Shown here piece by piece: positions 47,277 through 58,138 of a stretch of DNA of 64,000 nt. The notes under the pieces are model-generated. The model saw nothing but the letters and a program-made list of their open reading frames with translations, searched no databases and had not been told where the DNA came from. The stretch lies in NCBI GenBank assembly GCA_949592205.1, contig CATIUR010000005.1, positions 130,901,277 through 130,965,276 of the forward strand. Reading direction: 5' to 3'. The position numbers and the translations under genes were made by a program. Numbering within the stretch: position 1 is the stretch's first letter; every line of letters starts with the position of its first letter. The DNA is from Helichrysum umbraculigerum. Its lineage: Eukaryota > Streptophyta > Magnoliopsida > Asterales > Asteraceae.

Positions 47277-49802
47277 TGTGACACCCCCAAATTTGATTGA
47301 TTTGCGGAAGCTCGATTTGGGTGTCACTAATCAATAAACAAAGCACATAAGATAATAATGAACGACCACTATATGCGTCGTTTTAAACTTGTATTAATAA
47401 AGTAACCGTTTACACCAAAACAATGTTACATTAGCTCGGTTCCTAAATTGAGAGATTACATGGCATAATTACTTTTACAAAATATAATAATGCAATCAAA
47501 TCTCTAGTTGTATGTATGCTGACTCGAGCTAATAATCCCTGCTTGTGCAGCCAACCTATTGCTGGGTACCTGTGATAAATACTAAAATGGGTCAGCGAAA
47601 ACGCTGGTGAGCTCACAGGTTTGTATGTCAATGTATAGTTGTCAGAACCGCAAGATTTATATTGAATTTAAAATGCAATTAAGCAAAATAAAAGTTATAC
47701 AATCCATGAGCACATAGTCTGAGCTTAACTTGAGTGCTAGGTCCAAATTAAGGAAACCTAACTGGTTTGCCTCCTACGAGTGTCTAATCCACACTCGTCT
47801 TCCCAAATGCTAATACATCCGTTTGACCGGTTAGTGCGTGCTAACCCGGATGAGGATTGTCAATCCCATATGATATCATATACTAACATTCACGCTAAAA
47901 TATTAGAGACTATGCTATAGAGGACTTTAAATTGATTAGCTTGAAACTCATGTAGTATTTGAAAGTTGGTACTTGCCTTCTACTCGTAAAACAAAACAGA
48001 GCAGTAATGTCACACCCCTAGTTGTAAAATAGTGAAAATGGGGCTATGAAACTCACCTGAGTCTTGAAGTGTTTAATTTAATAAACTTGGAGTAATTAGC
48101 TGTGAGTTGGTGTCCAAAGACTTGAAACCTGAATGTGTCCACGACACTTGAATTGTTATTAATTGTACCGGTATCTCGAAAGACTACCATTGAATTGTTT
48201 GTTTAACTTAATGTCCAAATTACCCCGATTTGGTTGTTTGTATAGTTACAAGTTACAACGACTTGCTTGATTGAATTGTTCCAAGTTACAATAACTTAGT
48301 TGAATTGTATTTTGAAAACGCGTACGGCACGTTGGTGATTAGTTGCAATAAAAGTGTTGTTGTTATCGTCTTGTTTTTGAAGTGTTACACTTGAAGTATA
48401 AGTCCCATTATGTTCTAAAAGTCGTATTGCATAAGCATTTGAAGTTGTATAAGCTCGACATTTGGTGTAAAAATGTGCTTACGGAATTTTTATTTCTACT
48501 ATATTGCTTTGGTGAAAAACGCATCTGGACTTGAATTTGGGTGAAATCAAGTGATAAAATTTCGAGCTTCGACACTTAGTAAAAATCTGTGTTTTTGAGG
48601 TTCTGGTTTGTGCGACGTTGGGTGCGACGTTGGGTGCGACGTTGGGTGCGTCGTCGCAGATCCTGACTGCGACGTTGAGCATGGTGTCACTATGTGCAAC
48701 TTTCGCAATTTAATGCGACGTTGTGCGTGGCGTCGCTATATGCGACGTTGTTGATTTCGGCGACGTAAGGGCTTGCGTCGCTAATTGCGACTTATGCCAA
48801 TTAAGGCGACGTTGGGGCTGGCATCGCTATATGCGACGTTGTGGAAGGTTTTGCGATGTCGCAGCTGACGTCGCATAAAGTCTGGCCCAAATGCGACGTT
48901 ACGGTCTGTTTGCCGGAATTTGTGTCGAAAACGAGTTTTCCGGTTTCCGTTTGATCCAAAACTTTTACCCAACCCTCATAGGGACATATTAAGCTTATAC
49001 AAACAATAATATATGAAAAGTAAGTAAAATCGGGAGATGTCGGGATTTGTCGGAAACTTACAAAGTGGTGAAATGAAAATCCGGAAAGATAGGATGATAG
49101 ATCGAGACGTGGTGGTTCTTTTATTCCAAACAGGCTTGAAGATCCGAGGTCGTTTGGTGTTCCCTTTTGTCGATTTTTTTATGATGATGTTAAAGATGGT
49201 GGTGGTGGGTAAGTAGAGAGAAAAAGAAAGAAAGAGAGAGAAAGAGAAATGAAAAATGAAAGTGGAGGTGGTTTTGGTTGAGAGTTCCAACTCTCAGCCT
49301 GAGCCTCCGCGCTCCGTGCGGTGTTCGTTTACTCCGTCGTTTAAACGTTAAATATTTATTTTCTATGTTTTATTATTCGTTTTAAAATACGAATAATTAT
49401 CCAGTATTTTTGTTGAAGCATTTTACTAAATGTTTAATAATCACATTATAAAGGTGACTTGTCTCATTTTATTTGTGCAATTACATTTTTATTCGCGTTT
49501 ATATTAATTGTGTGATAACACTTGGATACTAACTATTATTGACATAGTGTTTTTAAGCCCGATAACATCATTATTAATCCTTGTATTACTTAATAAAATT
49601 GTTCACCAGCGTCCGTATTTATTGAATCGAAATACATTCGATTTGAAACTCATACGATTTAAACAAATCGTATAATTGTGTAGATATATATTCAACAATA
49701 TATATAATAATTGATACATTAATTAGCCTAACACAGAACCAATTACATGTATTAAAACTTGATTAGGCACTAAATTCTAGTCCTAAATTGTCGGGTGTCA
49801 CA
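47277..49802 (-). repeat. Element 2 3' LTR
   Basis: 2526 bp; on the minus strand TGTGACACCCGACA ... GGGGGTGTCACA. The dyad array of TGCGACGTTG/AACGTCGCA words is at 48608-48900, ending at the same AATTCCGGC...CAGACC anchor seen in element 1. A GA-rich stretch lies at 49215-49260. The left flank is GATAA; its partner is outside the window. Confidence 0.9.
48608..48900. repeat. TGCGACGTTG dyad array in element 2 LTR
   Basis: Begins with three head-to-tail GGGTGCGACGTT units on the plus strand and continues as irregular GCGACGTT and GCGTCGCT words. It is the minus-strand equivalent of the element 1 array. Confidence 0.88.
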
Positions 49803-49837
49803 TCCTCCCCCTGTTAGAAGAATTTCGTCCCGAAATT
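49803..49837 (-). promoter_or_regulatory. Polypurine tract and hairpin, element 2
   Basis: On the minus strand AACAGGGGGAGGA lies immediately before the LTR, preceded by the hairpin AATTTCG-GGA-CGAAATT (49821-49837). Confidence 0.8.
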
Positions 49838-51719
49838 TATGTTGAAGTTGTGTTTGAAGCTGAGTCAGTGAAGAGTTGAGGATACTTGAGTCGCATCTGG
49901 TCTTCCCGTTCCCAGGTGAATTCCGGACCGCGCCGCGAATTCCACCTAACCTTGACAATGGGAATACGACTTTGTTTAAGTTGTTTGACCTCACGGTCCA
50001 TGATTTCAGCAGGTTCCTCAACAAAGTGAAGTTTCTCGTCAACTCGAATTTCATCGAGTGGAATGATAAGTGTCTCATCAGACAGACACTTCTTCAGATT
50101 TGAAACATGAAAAGTGGGGTGCACGCTGCTAAGCTCAGCGGGCAGTTGTAATCGGTATGCCACCGGACCTATCCTCTCAAGGATCTCAAACGGTCCAATG
50201 TATCTTGGGTTCAATTTACCCCGTTTGCCAAATCGAATGACACCTTTCCAAGGTGAAACTTTGAGTAATACTCGGTCCCCAACCTGGAACTCGAGTGGTT
50301 TGCGTCTCACGTCAGCATAACTTTTCTGACGATCACGCGCGGCTTTGAGTTTGTTTTGAATTTCGACGATTCTCTCGGTCGTCTCGTGAATGATTTCTGG
50401 ACCTGTGAGTTGGCTATCCCCAACTTCGGTCCAACAGATAGGTGACCGGCACTTACGACCGTACAGTGCCTCGAATGGTGCAGCTTTAATGCTGGTATGA
50501 TAACTGTTGTTGTACGAGAACTCGCACAATGGTAGGTGTTTTTCCCAGTTTACACCGAAGTCTACTACGCAGGCCCGTAGCATGTCTTCTAGTGTTTGAA
50601 TTGTTCGTTCACTTTGGCCGTCGGTTTGAGGATGGTATGCGGTACTCATATCAAGTCGAGTACCCAGGGATTTTTGAAGTGATTGCCAAAATTGTGAAGT
50701 GAAACGACTATCTCTATCAGAGATAATTGAGATTGGAACACCGTGTTTGGTCACGATTTCCTTAAGATAGATTCTGGTGAGGCGTTCCATTTTGTCGGAT
50801 TCCTTGATTGCCAGGAAGTGAGCAGACTTTGTGAGACGATCCATGATCACCCAAATGGTATCGCAACCGTTCGCTGACTTGGGTAGTTTGGTTATGAAGT
50901 CCATGGCAATTTGTTCCCATTTCCATTCAGGAAGATCGGGTTGTTGAAGTAAACCAGAAGGTTTTTGATATTCGATTTTGACCTTGGAGCAAGTAAGGCA
51001 CTTGCTGACATAGGTGGCGATTTCAGCTTTCATGTTCGGCCACCAATAGAAGTCCTTGATACCGTGGTACATTTTGTCAGACCCCGGATGGATAGAATAT
51101 TTGGACTTGTGAGCTTCATCCATCACCAAGTCTCGTAGGTTCCCAAATTTAGGCAACCAGATTCGGTTTGAGAAATACCTAATCCCGTTAGGTTTGATTT
51201 CGAATTGTTTGTCCATGCCCCGCAAGGCTTCATCTTTGACATTTTCGGGTTTCAAGGCTTCGAGTTGAGCAGTGAGAATTTGAATGTTTAAATTGTTGTG
51301 AATAGTCATACTGAGGGCTCGAACCCGAAGTGGTTTCACTCGCTCTTTCCGACTGAGGGCATCAGCAACAACATTTACTTTGCCTGGATGATATTTGAGC
51401 TCGCAGTCGTAATCGGTAAGCAACTCGACCCATCGACGTTGCCTCATGTTGAGATCCTTCTGATCGAATATGTGTTGGAGACTTTTGTGGTCTGTAAAGA
51501 TTGTGCACCTGGTGCCATAGAGATAATGTCTCCAGATTTTGAGGGCGAAAACGATGGCTCCTAACTCGAGGTCGTGGGTGGTGTAATTCTTTTCATGGAT
51601 CTTGAGCTGTCGGGAAGCATAAGCTATGACTTTGTCTCGTTGCATAAGCACGCAACCGAGACCTTGATGAGAAGCATCGCAGTATACCACGAAGTCATCG
51701 GTGCCTTCGGGTAAGGATA
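49837..51719 (-). pseudogene. Element 2 pol, C-terminal part
   Basis: RNase H (VYCDASHQGLG ... TDHKSLQHIF), integrase zinc finger (HPGSDKMYHGI, CLTCSKVK), catalytic core (MDFITKLPKSANGCD, ISDRDSRFTS, Glu in SERTIQTLEDML) and the chromodomain-like tail (IPIVKVRWNSRRGPEFTWE). The frame is open from the insertion point of element 3 (GTDDFVVYCDA reads back to about 51719) to TAA at 49837-49839. That stop stands where element 1 has a CAA codon and continues 12 more codons, so it may be a natural family end or a C-to-T change. The N-terminal part of the protein is on the other side of element 3. Confidence 0.9.
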
Positions 51720-51724
51720 GAATT

Positions 51725-53579
51725 TATAACACCCCTCATTTACTTGTAATAATATTATAGATAATACGGAAGCGTAAGTAAATAAAACACAATACTTCAT
51801 TACATATTTTTCCAAAACTATCAAAACAGTTTAGATGATTAAGTTACTACGATTTAAAACTTGTTCAAAAGACTAGCATGTCGGGGTATTATATAAACTA
51901 AACTGAGTTGTTACAAAAATAATCAGAGTAGCTTGAATATCAAACATTCCATGCTTCCAAGGTTTGAGCTTCCTGCTACCCACCCGCATGCACTAAACAA
52001 AAGTCTGCAGGAAGTAACAACGAGGGATTAGCACATAGCTAAGTGAGTAAATCCAACACCCAACATTCAACTTAGCTAAACCAATTAACTACAACGAATA
52101 TTCGCAACACAACAGTTAACAACAACTTAATGAGGATCGGCGGATCCGGGGATAACCTTATTACCCGGGCGGCTCCCCAAGATCACTTATCCAAACATAT
52201 CCGTATGGCCATAACGGACGAGACCGATAGCTAGTGTTTATTATACTTAGGTACAGTTCAGCACACACAACAAATGAAGTACATCCCTGTACCATTCACA
52301 CAACAACACACTAGCCCAACCAACAGTTCATCAACTCGTTGACCTCATTAACAACAATGCACAAAGGCCACACAAAGCACATATAGGCATATGATCAACA
52401 ATAACAACTAATCAACTCAATAATCAAGTCTACGGTTACCCGTTATAATCAAATGATTACAACTAAGCCAAACGGTAAGTTTTGAATCCACTCACCGATA
52501 CCTTTGCCTTCAAAATCTCTGATTCCAGAGATCACTTATCTTTCAAAGGATCTGAGAATCAATAATCAACATAAGTTAGTACTTTGTCTCATAATTTGTA
52601 AATAAGAAAATAAGCATTTTTACAAATACCACAATAGCATCCAATAAGTGCCACTATAAACACCACCTTCTAAACACCTATGCATATTTGAAATTTATAA
52701 AATCCATCAAAATTAACTATGCAAACGCGATCCTGACTATTCAGGGCTGGATCGCGTTCGTCCTTATGAAAAATTATGTCACCGAAAAACACTAGAAAAC
52801 GCGATCCGGATGCTTGGCCTGGATCGCGTTTCTAAGGCCAAAAACTCGAATAGGTCATTTATAACAAGGGAACGCGATCCGGAACCATAGCCGGGATCGC
52901 GTTCATCTGTTCTTCAGCTCAAGAACAGACCTGAACGAACTCTAACTCCATTTTTATTATTCAAGCTATTCAAACACAATTCTAATACATCTAACAAGTT
53001 AAGAATCATACATATGATTACATGTCACAAGTAGTTACCATCTAAAACTCAAGAATCATCTCAAATTATCAATTTCATCATTTATTATAAAATTGAGTTC
53101 ATAAACTAAAATCACTTACAAAGAAAGGAAGAACAAGATGATGGCAACTAGAGAATGATGAGGATGATACAAGCCAAAGATCACACTTCAATTCTACTTC
53201 CAATTGATGATTTAATCTAAAGTTTTTAAGTTAGGGTTTATGGTTTTTGTTTGAAAAGGAAGAGATGAAATGAAATGGAAATTGGTAAAGTGATCCCAAA
53301 AAGGGATCGGCCCATTATTTAACCGATCTCAAGCAATGGGTATTTTATACCCGCTCTAAATCTATTGTCTAGAACCTATAAATCAATTGCGAGAAATTTA
53401 TTTTATTATACCGTCAACTTCCATATTTTAATATAAGCAACATTTTATAATCCACAATAAGTTCTAAGACCTATTTCACCAACTTTCACAATTAAACAAT
53501 TATATTGCAAAATTATTTAAAACTATTAAATACGCAATTATAAATAGAAAAATACCAGGCTACCGGAGAGGATGTTACA
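51725..53579 (-). repeat. Element 3 3' LTR
   Basis: 1855 bp; on the minus strand TGTAACATCCTCTCC ... GGGGTGTTATA, so it ends TG...TA rather than TG...CA. It holds three hairpin-forming AACGCGATCC / GGATCGCGTT pairs at 52724-52903. No ORF. Confidence 0.93.
52724..52903. repeat. Three AACGCGATCC/GGATCGCGTT hairpins
   Basis: Pairs at 52724-52758, 52798-52830 and 52871-52903. Each has 10-bp perfect arms and a 13-15 nt loop of differing sequence. They are repeated in the 5' LTR at about 62287-62467. Confidence 0.92.
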
Positions 53580-53618
53580 AATCTCCCCTCCTTAAGGAGA
53601 TTTCGTCCCCGAAATCTC
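53580..53618 (-). promoter_or_regulatory. Polypurine tract and hairpin, element 3
   Basis: On the minus strand AGGAGGGGAGATT precedes the LTR. Just upstream is the hairpin GAGATTTCG-GGGA-CGAAATCTC (53597-53618), 9-bp arms. Confidence 0.8.
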
Positions 53619-53971
53619 AGCCCTATCCAACAATCCAGGATATCTGGATTTCATCGACTCCTCAGTCTCCCAAGTTAGGTCGGAACCTAAACTATGTCTC
53701 CATTTTACTAGTACCATAGGGATTTGTTTCTTCCTAAGTTTGGTAATCTTTCGGTCTACAATTTCAACTGGTTCCTCTACTAACTTCTGGGTTTGATCAA
53801 CCTTTAAATCTTGCAATGGAAGAATTTGTGACTGATCCTCTATATTACACTTTCTCAAGTAACATACGTTAAACGTATCATGAATACCAGAGAGCTCTGG
53901 AGGAAGATCCAATGCCATTGACTGATCGTTCACCACTTGTCGAATCTTGAATGGAACAATGTACCTAGGCG
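53592..53971 (-). pseudogene. Element 3 pol, C-terminal tail
   Basis: From the solo-LTR insertion point to TAA at 53592-53594: APRYIVPFKIRQVV (integrase C-terminal GPF-like part), then a chromodomain-like segment (IPMVLVKWRHSLGSDLTWE). It continues the frame broken at 56922. The insertion duplicated CCAAC (53972-53976 and 56917-56921). Confidence 0.88.
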
Positions 53972-53976
53972 CCAAC

Positions 53977-56916
53977 TGTAACACCCCCAAATTTAACAGT
54001 TTGCGGAAACGATGATTTGGGTGTTACTAATCAATAATCACAAGCACAAAGGATACAGTGAACGACTCTAAATGAGACGTTCGAAAAGTTATTACATTAA
54101 TACATAAGTAGTTTCAAAATACAAGCTCGAGTTCAAGTAAATTCCTAGAGATTCTAATACATAACAGTAAGTACAAAAGTAATGTAATAAAATCTCCAAA
54201 CTTGTAAATGCATGCGACTCGAGCTAAGAAAGATTATCCTGCTGGGCATCCCTACTGATGCTGTGTACCTGAGAAGCATTACTAAAACGGTCAACCAAAA
54301 AGGTTGGTGAATCTCACAGGTTTGTAAGTAAGTAAATAGTTTGAACACACATGTAGTATTCGTAAATCATAGCCAGCCAGTAAGTAACGATCACAGGTTA
54401 TGCTCATCGTTTACTTAAGTTTTAATAAGTGGGTGGTTGCAGGTTATGCTAACCGTTTGATACAATTGCCATGAGCCACCATAGTTGAAGCTTAACGTAC
54501 AGTAAATATAGGTACCCCCTCATGAATGTAATCCAAAACATTCATACGGAACGAGTAAGAAACGCCCGTTTCTACAGGAACGGTTCGTGGTAGTGCGTGC
54601 TACCCCGGGCGGGGATTGTCAGTCCCATATGGATCCATATACTAAAACTCGCGCTTATCACATAACTAACAACTATGATTAAGGAGGATTTCATTGGATT
54701 AGTCGAAAACTCATGCAATTGGCGTATCCGTAATCTCGTACAGTAAGTAAATCATGGCATCAAGTAAGTTTTGTGTGTTCATGTAAAACAGTAATGCATC
54801 TCACCCCTGAGTATAAAACAGTAAAGTAGAGGCTGTAAGACTCACCTGAGTCTGGCAGACAATGCAGTAAGTAAGCAAGTAGTATCCCGAACTAGCAACC
54901 CTTAGCGTCCTAATACGCATAAGGTTTAGTAAGTAAATGGAATACTTGTAAAGTATCCATGCTAGTTGTTCCCAAACTAGTTAATGTCCGTTAGTTTGTT
55001 TGTACGTTTGTATTCGTTTGTAAATCGTAGCTTGTATAAAAGTTGTACGGTCCGTTTGTTATCGGTGTATAATAATAATTCCATCCATTATTATTATGTA
55101 TTCATAGTAGTTATACTTTTGTAAAGCGTACGTGTATAACTGTTTGTTTATATCATAACGTGTATCGTTTGCGTAAGTTCCAATGGGCTTAAACCCCAAA
55201 GGGTACGAGTGAAACCTCGTAAGTATTCGAGTGTATGTTCGTATCAGTTAACGTGTAATCCAGCACGTAACTAATGAGTGAACTTGTAAGTTCGTATCGG
55301 ATGTAATCCCGTGTCATGTACAAGTGTAAGTTCGTTGGAGTGTAATCTCCTAAGTATTTCCAAGTGTAATCTCGTACGCGTGTGTGAGTGAAATCTCACG
55401 TTAGTTTAGTATAGTCTTGTACGTATTCAAGTGTTGTTGTATACTCTCGAAAGTATAGTATTTTCATGTATAAGTAGCATCGTATTTGATTTAGTAGTTG
55501 AAAAGTGATTCCAACACTTAGAATATATTTTGTTTTCTGATCTGGGCTATCTGCGACACAAGGCTTGTGTCGCAGACCGTATGCGACATAAGGTCTGTGT
55601 CGTAAGGATTGGTTCAGATTTAGTGTTTATGCGACACAATGGTTGTGTCGCAGACAAGGGTACGACACAACGATACGACATAGTCGTTGTGTCGCAATCA
55701 AGCGATGGGTAAACTTTGTGTCGTAGATGATACGACATATAGTGCGACATAAGCGTTGTGTCGCATGCATTGCGACATAACGTGCGACATAACATGCGAC
55801 ATAGTGTTGTGTCGCATGAAATTTTGGTCCGATGCGACACAAGAGGTCTGTTCGGAATTTAAGTTTCCGAAAACGTATTTTCCGGTTTCCGTTGGGTCTA
55901 GAACTTTTATACTAGTTTTAATATGTTATAATGAGTCCATAGTAACTATTGGTGGTCGTTTTTAAGGTTTGTGGTGTCGTTTTCTTTAAAATGACCAAAA
56001 CCGACATTTCCGTAAAAGTGTTCAAAAACGAGTTTAAATTATATATTTGGACATTACTAAGCTAGGGGAGCAACATGGAAGTAAAATAAATGTAATCGGA
56101 AAAGTTTGCGAGTCGCCGGAAAACTTACAAAGTTGTCGAATCGCGAAACCGAAAAGATGAAGTTGTAGCCCTCGTTGCGATGATCACTTTCTTCCAAACG
56201 AGCTAGATGTTTTAGGGAGTTTTTGTGGTGTTTTTCTAGAGAGAGAGAGAGTGCCGATTTAGAGAGAGAGATGAGAGAGTTTGAGAGATTGAGGAGGAGA
56301 TAGATTGAGTGTAAAGGGTGTGTTTGGTTTGCTTAATGGTCAAAGGGGCATGGGGGTGATGCCCCATGTCTTGGCCGGTTTTGGTGGGGCCACATGATGT
56401 GGTCTCACCAACTTTTCGTTCCCTCGCGTTTGCGCTCCGTGTGGTGTTCGTTTCCCCGGTCGTTTAAACGTAAAAATCAATTTATACGCGATTAATTATA
56501 CGTTTAAAATACGAAATAATATCCGATAATCTAGTTAAAGTATTTTATCAAAATGCTAGTTTTTGAGTTATAAAACATAACTTTGTTTTGTTTTGTCGGT
56601 TGGTCGAGTTTTCGGAGAGTTCGGTGACGTTTTAATTAAAACGTACGTTTTCCGTTATATTATAAACATAATATAAAGTACTAGTCAAAGTAATTAAATA
56701 ATTTCACATTATTTAATAATTGTTTTACCAATTTCCGCAAGTTTGTACAATTGTTGTTTTATACGATTTGTACGAATCGTATACGCGTATATATATATAT
56801 TCCATCCATATATATATATAGTCAATAATGTATATAATCCTATTTCATATTATATACAAGTAATAAACACGTAATTAGGGAAATTTCAAATTGACCCTAA
56901 ATTTGGGGTTGTTACA
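53977..56916 (-). mobile_element. Solo LTR inside element 3 pol
   Basis: 2940 bp, TGTAACACCCCC ... GGGGTTGTTACA, with perfect target duplication CCAAC. Orientation is minus. It has a TGCGACACAA-type dyad array at 55549-55845, a GA-rich stretch at 56238-56290, and the AATTCCG...CAGACC anchor (minus strand, near 55850). The ORFs at 55530-55965 are this array. It is the innermost layer of the element 2 / element 3 / solo LTR nest. Confidence 0.93.
55549..55845. repeat. TGCGACACAA dyad array
   Basis: At least ten TGCGACA and TTGTGTCGCA words in both orientations, for example GCGACACAAGGCTTGTGTCGC at its left edge. AT-richer and less CpG-dense than the arrays of elements 1 and 2. Confidence 0.9.
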
Positions 56917-56921
56917 CCAAC

Positions 56922-58138
56922 TTTCCACGTTTTCCGAATCTAATCACCCCTTTCCACGGGGAAACTTTAAGATACACTAATTCACCTTCGGTAAACACAA
57001 CCGGTCGTCTTTTAGGATCCGCATACTGTTTCTGTCTATCCCTTGCGACTTTCAACTTCTCACGTGCAATAGCTACTTTATCAGCGGTTATTTGTACTAT
57101 AACGGGTCCAGCAAACTGTTTCTCACCTGCTTCTAACCAACAAGTAGGTGTACGACAACGACGACCATACAACATTTCATACGGAGGCATCCCAATACTA
57201 GAATGGTACGAATTGTTATAAGTAAACTCAACCAATGGAAGATGTGAATCCCATGAACCTCCATATTCCAGAATGCAAGCACGAAGCATATCCTCTAAAG
57301 TTTGAATCGTACGTTCTGACTGACCATCGGTCTGAGGATGATAAGCTGTGCTAAGATTTACACGTGTACCCAACTCTTGTTGTAGACTTTGCCAAAAATG
57401 AGAAGCAAAACGAGTATCTCTATCTGACACAATCGATAAAGGAATACCATGCCTAGAAACAATTTCGTTAACATACAATTGAGCAAGTTTAGTCAACGAT
57501 GCTGTCTCACTCGTGGCAAGAAAATGTGCGCTCTTTGTCAATCGATCCACTATAACCCAAATCATATCATTGCCTCGAGCGGTACGCGGTAATTTAGTCA
57601 CAAAATCCATAGTTATATGATCCCACTTCCACTCAGGTATTTCCAACTGTTTTAACGACCCATATGGTTTTTGATGTTCAGCTTTGACCTGAGCACAAAT
57701 ATGGAAAGATCCCACAAACTTTGCAATGTCGGTTTTCATCGTTGGCCACCAATACAATGGTTTTAAATCATTATACATTTTAGTACTACCCGGATGAATA
57801 GACATTCGCGACTTATGAGCTTCATTCAAAATCAAATATCGAATACCACCAATGGAAGGAATCCAAACACGAGACTGATAAGTCTTTAATCCCCTTGAAT
57901 CAACAACTAATTCGTCTTTGCGTTTTAACATGATTTCAGATTTCAGATTCTGATCTTTCAATGCTTCAAGTTGTACAACTTTAATTTGATCAATCAAATC
58001 CGAGGAAACATTCACTTTTAAATGGAAAACTCGATCAGGAGTATTCTTTCGACTTAACGCATCGGCGACCACATTAGCTTTGCCCGGATGGTATCTAATT
58101 TCACAATCATAATCTTTTATCAATTCCAACCATCGTCT
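56922..58138 (-). pseudogene. Element 3 pol, RNase H end to integrase
   Basis: In-frame continuation of the 58139-61114 ORF after one stop (first Met 58129). Contains YHPGKANVVADALSR, the integrase finger (HPGSTKMYNDL ... CAQVKAEH), the catalytic core (MDFVTKLPRTARGND, VSDRDTRFAS, Glu in SERTIQTLEDML) and WKGVIRFGKRGKL, where the solo LTR interrupts it. One Cys of the usual integrase HHCC finger appears as H (GSFHICAQ), a possible further loss. Confidence 0.88.

Noticed and set aside
55547..55842. Cys-rich 97- and 71-residue minus-strand ORFs
   Set aside because: They are the TGCGACACAA array inside the solo LTR. The CDTT/CR pattern comes from the repeat.
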